Below, in pieces: positions 1-7,421 of a DNA stretch of 43,324 nucleotides. The stretch spans positions 1 to 43,324 of the forward strand of contig NZ_ASWE01000007.1 of assembly GCF_000407505.1 (NCBI RefSeq). The letters run 5' to 3'. The translations under genes were made by a program, and so were the position numbers. A model generated the notes under the pieces. That model searched no databases and was not told the origin of the DNA. It saw only the letters and a program-made list of their open reading frames with translations. Position 1 is the first letter of the stretch; every line of letters starts with the position of its first letter. The DNA is from Enterococcus phoeniculicola ATCC BAA-412. GTDB lineage: Bacteria > Bacillota > Bacilli > Lactobacillales > Enterococcaceae.

Positions 1-13
1 TTAAAGTTGTCAT

Positions 14-86
14 GGAGGTTTAGCTCAGCTGGGAGAGCATCTGCCTTACAAGCAGAGGGTCAGCGGTTCGAACCCGTTAACCTCCA
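14..86 (+). tRNA. tRNA-Val (TAC)
   Basis: Complete cloverleaf. The GGAGGTT acceptor arm pairs with AACCTCC, the anticodon loop is CTTACAA, and the T-arm GGTTCGAACCC is intact. CCA is not encoded. First gene of the array inside the window. Confidence 0.97.
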
Positions 87-89
87 TAC

Positions 90-162
90 GAGCCGTTAGC
101 TCAGTTGGTAGAGCATCTGACTTTTAATCAGAGGGTCACAGGTTCGAGCCCTGTACGGCTCA
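90..162 (+). tRNA. tRNA-Lys (TTT)
   Basis: Acceptor GAGCCGT pairs with ACGGCTC, and the anticodon loop is CTTTTAA. Only 3 nt separate it from tRNA-Val, so the two come from one precursor. CCA is not encoded. Confidence 0.97.
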
Positions 163-169
163 TATTTTT

Positions 170-251
170 GCGGGTGTGGCGGAATTGGCAGACGCACTAG
201 ATTTAGGATCTAGCGCCTTACGGCGTGGGGGTTCAAGTCCCTTCACCCGCA
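170..251 (+). tRNA. tRNA-Leu (TAG)
   Basis: Class II tRNA with a long variable arm. Acceptor GCGGGTG pairs with CACCCGC, and the anticodon loop is TTTAGGA. CCA is not encoded. Confidence 0.97.
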
Positions 252-264
252 TTAAGATACATAC

Positions 265-337
265 GCCGGCTTAGCTCAGTTGGTAGAGCATCTGATTTGT
301 AATCAGAGGGTCGAGGGTTCAAATCCTTTAGCCGGCA
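265..337 (+). tRNA. tRNA-Thr (TGT)
   Basis: Acceptor GCCGGCT pairs with AGCCGGC, and the anticodon loop is TTTGTAA. CCA is not encoded. Confidence 0.97.
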
Positions 338-348
338 TCAGAAATGAC

Positions 349-420
349 GCGGAAATAGCTCAGTGGTAGAGCACCACCTTGCCAAGGTGGGGGTCGCGGG
401 TTCGAACCCCGTTTTCCGCT
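349..420 (+). tRNA. tRNA-Gly (GCC)
   Basis: Acceptor GCGGAAA pairs with TTTCCGC, and the anticodon loop is TTGCCAA. The discriminator is T. CCA is not encoded. Confidence 0.97.
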
Positions 421-438
421 TTGCCAAAGAGCAATATC

Positions 439-524
439 GCCGGGGTGGCGGAACTGGCAGACGCACAGGACTTAAAATCCTGCGGTGAGTGATCACCGTA
501 CCGGTTCGATTCCGGTCCTCGGCA
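439..524 (+). tRNA. tRNA-Leu (TAA)
   Basis: Class II tRNA. The anticodon stem CAGGA/TCCTG encloses the loop CTTAAAA, and there is a long variable arm. CCA is not encoded. Confidence 0.97.
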
Positions 525-543
525 TAGCAATACAATTTTATAT

Positions 544-617
544 GCGCCCATAGCTCAATTGGATAGAGTGTTTGACTACGGATCAAAAGGTTAGGGGTTC
601 GACTCCTCTTGGGCGCG
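544..617 (+). tRNA. tRNA-Arg (ACG)
   Basis: Acceptor GCGCCCA pairs with TGGGCGC, and the loop is CTACGGA. A34 is expected to be edited to inosine by TadA, as is usual for this tRNA (family knowledge). Confidence 0.97.
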
Positions 618-624
618 TTATTTT

Positions 625-698
625 CGGGAAGTAGCTCAGCTTGGTAGAGCACTTGGTTTGGGACCAAGGGGTCGCAGGTTCGAATCCTGTCTTCCCGA
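625..698 (+). tRNA. tRNA-Pro (TGG)
   Basis: Acceptor CGGGAAG pairs with CTTCCCG, and the loop is TTTGGGA. CCA is not encoded. Confidence 0.97.
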
Positions 699-714
699 TA
701 ATTTAAAGCAACAT

Positions 715-787
715 GGGGCCTTAGCTCAGCTGGGAGAGCGCCTGCTTTGCACGCAGGAGGTCAGCGGTTCGATCCCGCTAGGCTCCA
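715..787 (+). tRNA. tRNA-Ala (TGC)
   Basis: Acceptor GGGGCCT pairs with AGGCTCC with one G-T pair, and the loop is TTTGCAC. CCA is not encoded. Confidence 0.97.
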
Positions 788-815
788 TATCATTTAAATA
801 ATGATTTTCTTTTTT

Positions 816-889
816 CGCGGTGTAGCTCAGCTGGCTAGAGCGTCCGGTTCATACCCGGGAGGTCGGGGGTTCGATCCCCTTCGCCGCGA
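816..889 (+). tRNA. tRNA-Met (CAT), probably the elongator
   Basis: First of three CAT tRNAs in the array. C1 pairs with G72 and the anticodon stem (TCCGG/CCGGG) lacks the GGG/CCC initiator signature, so it is not the initiator. It resembles the Bacillus elongator tRNA-Met as I recall it. The split between elongator Met and Ile2 is inferred. Confidence 0.85.
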
Positions 890-901
890 TTATTAGAGCC
901 T

Positions 902-975
902 GGACCTTTAGCTCAGTTGGTTAGAGCAGACGGCTCATAACCGTCCGGTCGTAGGTTCGAGTCCTACAAGGTCCA
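902..975 (+). tRNA. tRNA with CAT anticodon, probably tRNA-Ile2 (lysidine-modified)
   Basis: Acceptor GGACCTT pairs with AAGGTCC, and the anticodon arm is GACGGCTCATAACCGTC. From memory this closely matches the Bacillus tRNA-Ile read with lysidine at C34 by TilS. If that is wrong, it is a second elongator Met. CCA is not encoded. Confidence 0.85.
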
Positions 976-1005
976 TAGTGGCGTTGTATCACACTTTTTT
1001 AACAT

Positions 1006-1095
1006 GGAGGATTACCCAAGTCCGGCTGAAGGGAACGGTCTTGAAAACCGTCAGGCGGGTAAAACCGTGCAAGGGTTCGAATCCCTTATCCTCCT
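1006..1095 (+). tRNA. tRNA-Ser (TGA), copy 1
   Basis: Class II tRNA of 90 nt. The anticodon stem ACGGT/ACCGT encloses CTTGAAA. It is identical to the copy at 1662-1751 and begins the first block of the duplicated segment. Confidence 0.97.
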
Positions 1096-1107
1096 TTTTA
1101 CTATTAT

Positions 1108-1181
<74 letters not shown>

Positions 1182-1221
1182 TTGCTTAGATATTCTAAGC
1201 ACACGTAATAAAATTTAATTT

Positions 1222-1295
1222 GGTTTGGTAGTTCAGTTGGTTAGAATGCCTGCCTGTCACGCAGGAGGTCGCGGGTTCGAGTCCCGTCCAGACCG
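1222..1295 (+). tRNA. tRNA-Asp (GTC), copy 1
   Basis: Acceptor GGTTTGG pairs with CCAGACC, and the loop is CTGTCAC. Identical to the copy at 1877-1950. The spacer before it holds a small palindrome GCTTAG/CTAAGC. Confidence 0.97.
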
Positions 1296-1299
1296 TTTT

Positions 1300-1370
1300 G
1301 CGGGTGTAGTTTAGTGGTAAAACCACAGCCTTCCAAGCTGTTGTCGCGAGTTCGATTCTCGTCACCCGCT
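1300..1370 (+). tRNA. tRNA-Gly (TCC), copy 1
   Basis: 71 nt. Acceptor GCGGGTG pairs with CACCCGC, and the anticodon loop is CTTCCAA. Identical to the copy at 2055-2125. Confidence 0.97.
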
Positions 1371-1384
1371 TTAGATTTTATTAT

Positions 1385-1458
<74 letters not shown>

Positions 1459-1471
1459 TTATATATTTCTT

Positions 1472-1559
1472 GGGGAAGTACTCAAGTGGCTGAAGAGGCG
1501 CCCCTGCTAAGGGTGTAGGTCGGGAAACTGGCGCGAGGGTTCAAATCCCTCCTTCTCCG
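1472..1559 (+). tRNA. tRNA-Ser (GCT)
   Basis: Class II tRNA of 88 nt. The anticodon loop CTGCTAA sits between CGCCC and GGGTG. It is present only in the first duplicated block; the second block lacks it. Confidence 0.96.
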
Positions 1560-1573
1560 TAAGTTTTTATTTA

Positions 1574-1645
1574 GGCCCGTTGGTCAAGCGGTTAAGACAC
1601 CGCCCTTTCACGGCGGTATCACGGGTTCGATTCCCGTACGGGTCA
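1574..1645 (+). tRNA. tRNA-Glu (TTC), copy 1
   Basis: Acceptor GGCCCGT pairs with ACGGGTC, and the anticodon loop is CTTTCAC. Identical to the copy at 2229-2300. Confidence 0.97.
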
Positions 1646-1661
1646 TTGGGTTTATTATCAT

Positions 1662-1751
1662 GGAGGATTACCCAAGTCCGGCTGAAGGGAACGGTCTTGA
1701 AAACCGTCAGGCGGGTAAAACCGTGCAAGGGTTCGAATCCCTTATCCTCCT
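1662..1751 (+). tRNA. tRNA-Ser (TGA), copy 2
   Basis: Exact repeat of 1006-1095. The spacer to the next fMet gene is also repeated, as expected from segmental duplication. Confidence 0.97.
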
Positions 1752-1763
1752 TTTTACTATTAT

Positions 1764-1837
<74 letters not shown>

Positions 1838-1876
1838 TTGTTTAGATATTCTAAGCATACGTAATACTTATTTATT

Positions 1877-1950
1877 GGTTTGGTAGTTCAGTTGGTTAGA
1901 ATGCCTGCCTGTCACGCAGGAGGTCGCGGGTTCGAGTCCCGTCCAGACCG
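1877..1950 (+). tRNA. tRNA-Asp (GTC), copy 2
   Basis: Exact repeat of 1222-1295. The preceding spacer keeps the TTAGATATTCTAAGCA core of copy 1 with single-base changes. Confidence 0.97.
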
Positions 1951-1968
1951 TTTTACTTTTTATTTTTT

Positions 1969-2041
1969 GGCTCGGTAGCTCAGTTGGTAGAGCAATGGAT
2001 TGAAGCTCCATGTGTCGGCAGTTCGATTCTGTCTCGCGCCA
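1969..2041 (+). tRNA. tRNA-Phe (GAA)
   Basis: The anticodon loop TTGAAGC sits in ATGGA/TCCAT. The acceptor arm GGCTCGG against TCGCGCC has a T4-C69 mismatch and a terminal G-T pair, but the rest is canonical. It occurs only in the second duplicated block. The mismatch may be a normal lineage variant. Confidence 0.94.
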
Positions 2042-2054
2042 TTTATAGTTTACT

Positions 2055-2125
2055 GCGGGTGTAGTTTAGTGGTAAAACCACAGCCTTCCAAGCTGTTGTC
2101 GCGAGTTCGATTCTCGTCACCCGCT
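2055..2125 (+). tRNA. tRNA-Gly (TCC), copy 2
   Basis: Exact repeat of 1300-1370. Confidence 0.97.
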
Positions 2126-2136
2126 TTATTTTTTTT

Positions 2137-2210
<74 letters not shown>

Positions 2211-2228
2211 TAATTAATATTCTTATCT

Positions 2229-2300
2229 GGCCCGTTGGTCAAGCGGTTAAGACACCGCCCTTTCACGGCGGTATCACGGGTTCGATTCCCGTACGGGTCA
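2229..2300 (+). tRNA. tRNA-Glu (TTC), copy 2
   Basis: Exact repeat of 1574-1645. Last gene of the array; a hairpin with a T-tract follows directly. Confidence 0.97.
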
Positions 2301-2306
2301 TACTTA

Positions 2307-2332
2307 ATACTCTCTAGTAGGGTATTTTTTTT
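2307..2332 (+). terminator. Intrinsic terminator of the tRNA array
   Basis: A 7-bp stem (ATACTCT with AGGGTAT, two G-T pairs) with loop CTAGT runs straight into eight T residues, 6 nt after the last tRNA. Confidence 0.8.
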
Positions 2333-2482
2333 GTTTTAAAATAATAACTTTCCTAAAAAAGTTTTTTCGAAACTCTTCGGATAGAAATATATAGATATTC
2401 TTCTAATAGTTGCTGTCTATAAATTATTCTCTATCTCAAAAGGATGTATCTTAAGGAAGTCTTAAGATGAGAGAAATCTTTA

Positions 2483-2773
2483 TATAATTATTTGTGTTCT
2501 AATCGTATCTTCTCTTTAATAGAGTTAAGAAGAATAACACATAGTTGATTGAATATAAGATAACTAATCGAGTTGTTTTCACATTTTACAAAATAGTTCA
2601 GGGAATCTAGCATAGAGCTTTTTTAGCGACGGATTCACTTAAATTATTTATCGGTGTGGAAAATACATAGACTATAGTGTCTTTCATAAAACTCGTTCAT
2701 AAATTCATAAAATTAATAGATAGTCTAGAAATCGTATTTTCTCATTTAGAGAATAGATTTCTAGGCTTTTTTT
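2483..2773 (+). ncRNA. Candidate structured non-coding RNA or long arc leader
   Basis: From the TATAAT box (2483-2488) to the terminator (2726-2773) there is no ATG-initiated ORF, but the sequence can fold locally, for example TGTGTT with AACACA around 2492-2540. A promoter-like box overlapped upstream by a perfect inverted repeat, a non-coding body and a terminal hairpin with U-tract are the minimal marks of a regulatory RNA. It could instead be an attenuated leader of arcA. No known RNA family is recognised. Confidence 0.25.
2726..2773 (+). terminator. Strong intrinsic terminator upstream of arcA
   Basis: TAGAAATC pairs with GATTTCTA and, after one bulged G, TATTTTCT pairs with AGAGAATA. 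The 16-bp stem is followed by GGC and seven T residues. It ends something transcribed from the left that is neither the tRNA array (already terminated at 2332) nor arcA. Confidence 0.75.
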
Positions 2774-3049
2774 ATAGGTTTATACATAAAAACTATAAAA
2801 AATGACTATCAATGAAACAATAGTAAAGTGAAAAATAACCAGTTTAACTCTGTTAATCGTATCAAATAGAAGATTAATAGACATAAGATAAAAATAATTT
2901 CAAAAAAATAATGTATATTCCGAAAAAAAACAGAATATATATTAATCAAAAAATAGACAAAATATGCATAGAATAGCTCATTTGAAAAAATATACATTTT
3001 TATTGAATAAAGAGAGATTACTCGCTTTTTGAATGTCAAAACCTCTAAG

Positions 3050-3063
3050 AGAAAACGTTTTCT
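3050..3063. promoter_or_regulatory. cre-like CcpA site upstream of arcA
   Basis: Perfect 14-bp palindrome AGAAAACGTTTTCT, 40 nt before the arcA start. It matches the catabolite-responsive element core (ARCG-N-WWW) but has A and T instead of T and A at the outer positions. Carbon catabolite repression of arc operons is established in related Firmicutes; its use here is inferred. Confidence 0.55.
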
Positions 3064-3102
3064 TTTTGCTATTCTGACCTTGTAAAAGAAAGGAAGGATA
3101 AT

Positions 3103-4326
3103 ATGTCAAAACCTATTAATGTTTTTTCAGAGATTGGTAAGTTGAAAACTGTTCTGTTGCATCGGCCAGGAAAAGAATTGGAAAACTTAATGCCGGATTA
3201 TTTGGAGTCTCTTTTATTTGATGATATTCCATTTCTCCAGCAGGCACAAAAAGAGCATGATTATTTTGCTCAAGTATTAAGAGATAAGGGTGTTGAAGTA
3301 TTGTATTTGGAAGATTTAGTGGCCGAATCACTAACTGACGATACGATTCGAACACAATTTATTGATGAGTATTTGGGAGAAGCGAATATCAAAGGAACAG
3401 GAACGAAAGAAATGATTCGGGAACTTCTCTTGGGGATTACGGATATGCGTGAACTAGTAGACAAAACTATGGCTGGAGTTCAAAAGGTAGAGCTACCCCC
3501 TCTTAAGTATAAGAGTTTATCTGATATGGTAGATTCCGATTATCCATTTATCATTGATCCAATGCCTAATCTTTATTTTACTAGAGATCCATTTGCCACG
3601 ATTGGTCATGGAGTGTCACTAAACCATATGTACTCGGTGACCAGAAGGCGTGAAACCTTGTATGGGAAATATATTTTTACGTATCATCCTCGATTTAAAG
3701 ACGCAGATATTCCGATGATTTACAACAGAGAAGAAACGACTCGTATTGAAGGCGGAGATGAATTGATTCTATCAAAAGAGTTGTTAGCTGTTGGAATTTC
3801 TCAACGAACGGATGTTGCCTCAATTGAAAAGCTTGCTGAAAATATTTTTGCTAAAGACTTAGGATTTAAACGGGTACTAGCATTCAACATTGGTAATGAG
3901 CGAAAGTTCATGCATTTAGATACCGTATTTACAATGGTTGATTATGACAAGTTTACGATTCATCCAGAAATTGAAGGAGATTTAACTGTTTACTCTATTT
4001 CTAAGGAAGAGGATGGAACAAACGTTATCGAAGAAACAGATTCTTTAGAAAATATTTTAAAGAAATATCTAAAACTAGAAAAGGTTACACTTATTCGATG
4101 CGGAGGGGGCAATCTAACTGCAGCTGCTCGCGAGCAATGGAATGATGGCTCAAACACCTTAACGATTGCGCCAGGAGAAGTAATTGTCTATGACAGAAAT
4201 GTGATTACAAATAAAAAACTGGAAGAAGCCGGAATCAAATTAAATTATGTACCAGGAAGTGAACTTGTTCGAGGACGTGGGGGTCCACGTTGTATGAGTA
4301 TGCCGTTTGATCGTGAAGAAATATAA
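3103..4326 (+). CDS. arcA: Arginine deiminase
   Basis: Hydrolyses L-arginine to citrulline and ammonia, the first step of the cytoplasmic arginine deiminase pathway. The 407-residue protein has the full family length. It begins [20 protein letters not shown], keeps the [12 protein letters not shown] and HLDTVFTM motifs that supply acidic and His residues of the guanidine-binding site, and ends in [11 protein letters not shown], whose Cys397 is the expected nucleophile. ATG is preceded by AGGAAGGATAAT. It heads the arc cluster and lies 26 nt before arcB. A cre-like palindrome upstream suggests glucose repression. Very close to enterococcal ArcA as I know it. Confidence 0.98.
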   Translation: MSKPINVFSEIGKLKTVLLHRPGKELENLMPDYLESLLFDDIPFLQQAQKEHDYFAQVLRDKGVEVLYLEDLVAESLTDDTIRTQFIDEYLGEANIKGTGTKEMIRELLLGITDMRELVDKTMAGVQKVELPPLKYKSLSDMVDSDYPFIIDPMPNLYFTRDPFATIGHGVSLNHMYSVTRRRETLYGKYIFTYHPRFKDADIPMIYNREETTRIEGGDELILSKELLAVGISQRTDVASIEKLAENIFAKDLGFKRVLAFNIGNERKFMHLDTVFTMVDYDKFTIHPEIEGDLTVYSISKEEDGTNVIEETDSLENILKKYLKLEKVTLIRCGGGNLTAAAREQWNDGSNTLTIAPGEVIVYDRNVITNKKLEEAGIKLNYVPGSELVRGRGGPRCMSMPFDREEI

Positions 4327-4352
4327 AAACCTAGATAAAAGGAGAGTTTAGT

Positions 4353-5375
4353 ATGACGATTTCAATTTTTCAAGGACGCAGTTTACTTGCTGAAAAGGAT
4401 TTTACAAAAGAAGAATTAATTTATCTGATAGATTTTTCCATTCATTTAAAAGATTTAAAGAAAAAGGGAATTCCTCATCATTATTTAGAAGGAAAAAATA
4501 TCGCGTTGCTTTTTGAAAAGAATTCTACGCGGACACGTTCTGCATTTACAACGGCAGCGATAGATTTAGGTGCTCATCCTGAATTCTTAGGAAAAGATGA
4601 CATTCAATTAGGAAAAAAAGAATCTGTAGAAGATACGGCAATTGTTCTTGGCAGTATGTTTGATGGGATTGAGTTTCGTGGTTTCAGTCAAAAAACAGTC
4701 GAAGGGCTCGCTAAATTTTCAGGAGTTCCTGTATGGAATGGACTGACAGATGAGTGGCATCCAACACAGATGATTGCTGACTATATGACAGTGAAAGAAA
4801 ACTTTGGACGGCTAGAAGGGATCACACTCGTTTATGTTGGTGACGGTCGCAATAACATGGCGAATAGTTTGTTGGTAACAGGAGCCATTTTAGGTGTGAA
4901 TGTACGGATTTGTTCACCAAAGAGTCTATTTCCAACTGATGAGGTAGTCGCTTATGCACAAGGATTTGCAGAAAAGTCCGGCAGTAAACTTTTGATTACA
5001 GATGATGTGGATGAAGGGGTCAATGGAGCAGATGTATTGTACACCGATGTCTGGGTATCTATGGGGGAAGAAGATAAATTTGAAGAACGAGTGAATCTTC
5101 TTAAACCTTATCAAATTAATATGGATATGATAAAGAAGACAGGGAATATGGATGGAGAGTTGATTGTTCTCCATTGCTTGCCTGCTTTTCATGATACTGA
5201 AACTACTTATGGAAAAATGGTGGAAGAAAAATTCCATATTGGTGAGATGGAAATTACAGACGAAGTTTTCCGTAGTAAGTATGGTCGTCAATTTGAGGAA
5301 GCTGAAAATAGAATGCACTCCATTAAAGCAATCATGGCTGCAACTTTAGGAAATTTGTTTATTCCTCATGCATAA
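4353..5375 (+). CDS. arcB: Catabolic ornithine carbamoyltransferase
   Basis: In this pathway it phosphorolyses citrulline to ornithine and carbamoyl phosphate. The 340-residue protein has the carbamoyl-phosphate loop STRTR at residues 58-62, the ornithine-side motif HCLPAFHD near residue 272, and a DEWHPTQ segment. ATG follows AAGGAGAG at good spacing. It lies between arcA and arcC, which favours the catabolic enzyme (arcB) over the biosynthetic argF, although the two cannot be told apart by sequence alone. No terminator follows; a 307-nt gap with its own promoter-like signals separates it from arcC. Confidence 0.96.
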   Translation: MTISIFQGRSLLAEKDFTKEELIYLIDFSIHLKDLKKKGIPHHYLEGKNIALLFEKNSTRTRSAFTTAAIDLGAHPEFLGKDDIQLGKKESVEDTAIVLGSMFDGIEFRGFSQKTVEGLAKFSGVPVWNGLTDEWHPTQMIADYMTVKENFGRLEGITLVYVGDGRNNMANSLLVTGAILGVNVRICSPKSLFPTDEVVAYAQGFAEKSGSKLLITDDVDEGVNGADVLYTDVWVSMGEEDKFEERVNLLKPYQINMDMIKKTGNMDGELIVLHCLPAFHDTETTYGKMVEEKFHIGEMEITDEVFRSKYGRQFEEAENRMHSIKAIMAATLGNLFIPHA

Positions 5376-5682
5376 AAGCTGACTATTAAGGAAAAATAAA
5401 TCATAAATTAAAAATTATCTGAAATAAAAAATTAAAAAATGCTCACAATGATTTCACAGGGAACTAATACTTACTTGTCAGTAATAGTGAACGGAAAATG
5501 AGAGCGCTTAACAAAGGAGATTGACATTAAATATATACGATTAGTTATTTAATGGAATGTGTCTGATGAAAAATTCCGCAATAAAAAATTTGTAGGATTA
5601 AGCTACTTACAAGTATCGGCAGTTGTCATTTTTTACAGATTATTTTTAATGAACTTTTGATAAAAATAGAGGAGAAACGACT
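5376..5682 (+). promoter_or_regulatory. arcB-arcC gap with internal promoter and cre-like site
   Basis: There is no gene in these 307 nt. At 5498-5513 lies TGAGAGCGCTTAACA, a cre-like element with one base too many in its right half. At 5521-5526 is a perfect TTGACA -35 box, but the matching -10 (around GTTATT/TTATTT, 5544-5550) is weak. Together they suggest that arcC and the genes after it can be transcribed separately. No hairpin with a T-tract is present, so readthrough from arcAB is also possible. Confidence 0.45.
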
Positions 5683-6621
5683 ATGCAAACAAAACGTGTT
5701 GTGGTTGCCCTTGGAGGCAATGCCATCTTATCAGATGAGGCAAGTGCAAAGGCGCAGCAAGAAGCACTCTCAAAAACAGCGAAGCAGCTAGTTCATCTTA
5801 TAAAAAAAGGCTATCAGCTGATTATCTCTCATGGAAATGGGCCACAGGTTGGGAATTTACTACTGCAGCAGCAAGCAAGTGATTCCGTAAAAAATCCCGC
5901 GATGCCGCTTGATACCTGTGTTGCAATGACACAAGGGAGTATTGGGTATTGGTTGCAAAATGCATTGGATAAAGAGCTGAAACAAGCTGGAATAGAAAAA
6001 GAAGTAGCAACGATTGTAACACAAGTAATCGTTGATGAAGAAGATTCGGCATTTGTGAACCCCTCAAAACCAATTGGTCCTTTTTTGACAGAGGAGCAGG
6101 CAAAAGATGAGATGAAAAAGAGTCAGGTCCAGTTTAAAGAGGATGCAGGAAGAGGGTGGCGTAAAGTTGTCCCAAGCCCACAGCCTCTAGGAATTAAGGA
6201 ATACAAGGTGATTCAAACCTTGGTAGACAATGGCGTTGTAACTATCTCTGCTGGAGGCGGAGGGATTCCCGTAATTGGCGAGACTTTATCTGGTGTTGAA
6301 GCAGTCATTGATAAAGACTTTGCCTCAGAAGTATTAGCGGAACTGGTAGATGCAGATTTATTGATTATTTTAACCGGCGTGGATGCAGTGGCTATTAATT
6401 ATGGAAAGGAAAATGAAACCTCACTTTTTCAGGTAACTTTATCTGAATTAGAAGAGTATAAAGCACAAGGACATTTTGCACCAGGTAGTATGCTGCCCAA
6501 AATCGAAGCCGCAATGAGATATGTGAAAGTAAAGCCTGAAAGTGAAGCAATAATTACTTCACTGGAGCAATTAGAAAATATAGAAATTGAGAATGTAGGA
6601 ACAAAAATTCGCAATCGTTAA
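5683..6621 (+). CDS. arcC: Carbamate kinase
   Basis: Transfers phosphate from carbamoyl phosphate to ADP, the ATP-yielding last step of the arginine deiminase pathway. The 312-residue protein shows the amino-acid-kinase fold signatures: GGN at 11-13, HGNGPQVG starting at residue 50, a [13 protein letters not shown] substrate segment near 147, and SAGGGGIPV around 199. The start has a GAGGAGA ribosome site. Length is normal for the family. The regulator gene follows after 50 nt, so arcC, arcR and arcD probably form one unit. Confidence 0.97.
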   Translation: MQTKRVVVALGGNAILSDEASAKAQQEALSKTAKQLVHLIKKGYQLIISHGNGPQVGNLLLQQQASDSVKNPAMPLDTCVAMTQGSIGYWLQNALDKELKQAGIEKEVATIVTQVIVDEEDSAFVNPSKPIGPFLTEEQAKDEMKKSQVQFKEDAGRGWRKVVPSPQPLGIKEYKVIQTLVDNGVVTISAGGGGIPVIGETLSGVEAVIDKDFASEVLAELVDADLLIILTGVDAVAINYGKENETSLFQVTLSELEEYKAQGHFAPGSMLPKIEAAMRYVKVKPESEAIITSLEQLENIEIENVGTKIRNR

Positions 6622-6671
6622 CAGGTTAGCATGAGTGAATGACTATACGTTAGAGTTGGGAAGTGTGATTT

Positions 6672-7358
6672 ATGATAAGAGAAATGGAGCTATTAAGAGA
6701 GCATCCTTGTTTTTCTGCATTAACAGATGAAGAATATCAAAAAATTCAAGATCATATGTATAAGCGTACGTATAAAAAGGGCCAGGTGTTATTTGATCCA
6801 GGTGACGAGCGAAACCGTATTTTTTTCTTGAATAAAGGGTTAGTTAAATTTGAGAAAAGTGACCAATCGGATGCATACTTCTATCTTGATTTTGTAAGAG
6901 AAAATAATCTATTTCCATATTCTGGATTATTTGATGATGATACTTATTATTTTTCTGCAATCGCTATGACAGATATTGAGGTAAGTTGTATTTCTGCAAA
7001 TGTATTTGAGGAAGCGATTAGTCAAAATAGTGAGCAGCTAATTTTTTATGTGAAAATTCTTTCGAAGTTGGTGAAACATCATGAATTGAAAATTCAAGGA
7101 TGCATCTCTTTTCATGCTTTTCAACGGGTAAAACACACGTTAGGGATATTAATGGATGATCTGGGTGAAAAAAATTATCGAGGAAATTTGTTTATCCCTT
7201 ACCCAATTCAAATGAATGATATTGCGAGAAGTAGTGGAACAACAAGAGAAACAGCGAGTCTTGCGATTAAAAAAATGGTGAAAGAAAAGAAAATACAATA
7301 TATTCGCAAAGAATTAATTTTTTATGATGTTGATTACTTCCTAGATTTTTTGAAGTAA
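6672..7358 (+). CDS. arcR: Crp/Fnr-family regulator of the arc operon
   Basis: 228 residues: an N-terminal cyclic-nucleotide-binding-like beta-roll (about 10-120), a dimerisation helix, and a C-terminal winged helix with the recognition stretch DIARSSGTTRETASLAIKKM around 180-200. There is no cysteine cluster of the Fnr type, so oxygen sensing through an iron-sulfur cluster is unlikely. ArcR proteins at this position in arc operons activate the pathway under anaerobic or arginine-replete conditions (family knowledge). I did not find a convincing TGTGA-N6-TCACA target upstream of arcA or arcC. The start has only a weak GGGAAGTG ribosome site. Confidence 0.9.
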   Translation: MIREMELLREHPCFSALTDEEYQKIQDHMYKRTYKKGQVLFDPGDERNRIFFLNKGLVKFEKSDQSDAYFYLDFVRENNLFPYSGLFDDDTYYFSAIAMTDIEVSCISANVFEEAISQNSEQLIFYVKILSKLVKHHELKIQGCISFHAFQRVKHTLGILMDDLGEKNYRGNLFIPYPIQMNDIARSSGTTRETASLAIKKMVKEKKIQYIRKELIFYDVDYFLDFLK

Positions 7359-7421
7359 GCGTTGTGAAAAGTGGATTCGTTTGAAACGCAAGTCACTCTG
7401 TTGAAAAACTAGAAGGGAGCT

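Larger units (their letters stand above)
2333..3102. other. AT-rich intergenic region between tRNA array and arc operon
   Basis: About 770 nt with no convincing ORF. It holds a perfect 8-bp inverted repeat (ATCTTAAG-GAAGT-CTTAAGAT, 2448-2468), a TATAAT box at 2483-2488, a strong terminator at 2726-2773, a hairpin-forming TATATTC/GAATATA pair near 2912-2942 and a cre-like palindrome at 3050-3063. The right part should carry the arcA promoter and ArgR and CcpA control sites, but I cannot place the -35/-10 boxes reliably. Confidence 0.6.

Noticed and set aside
2809-3039. Minus-strand ORF of 76 codons upstream of arcA
   Set aside because: Phe/Ile/Tyr-rich translation of an AT-rich control region with no RBS and no recognisable family.
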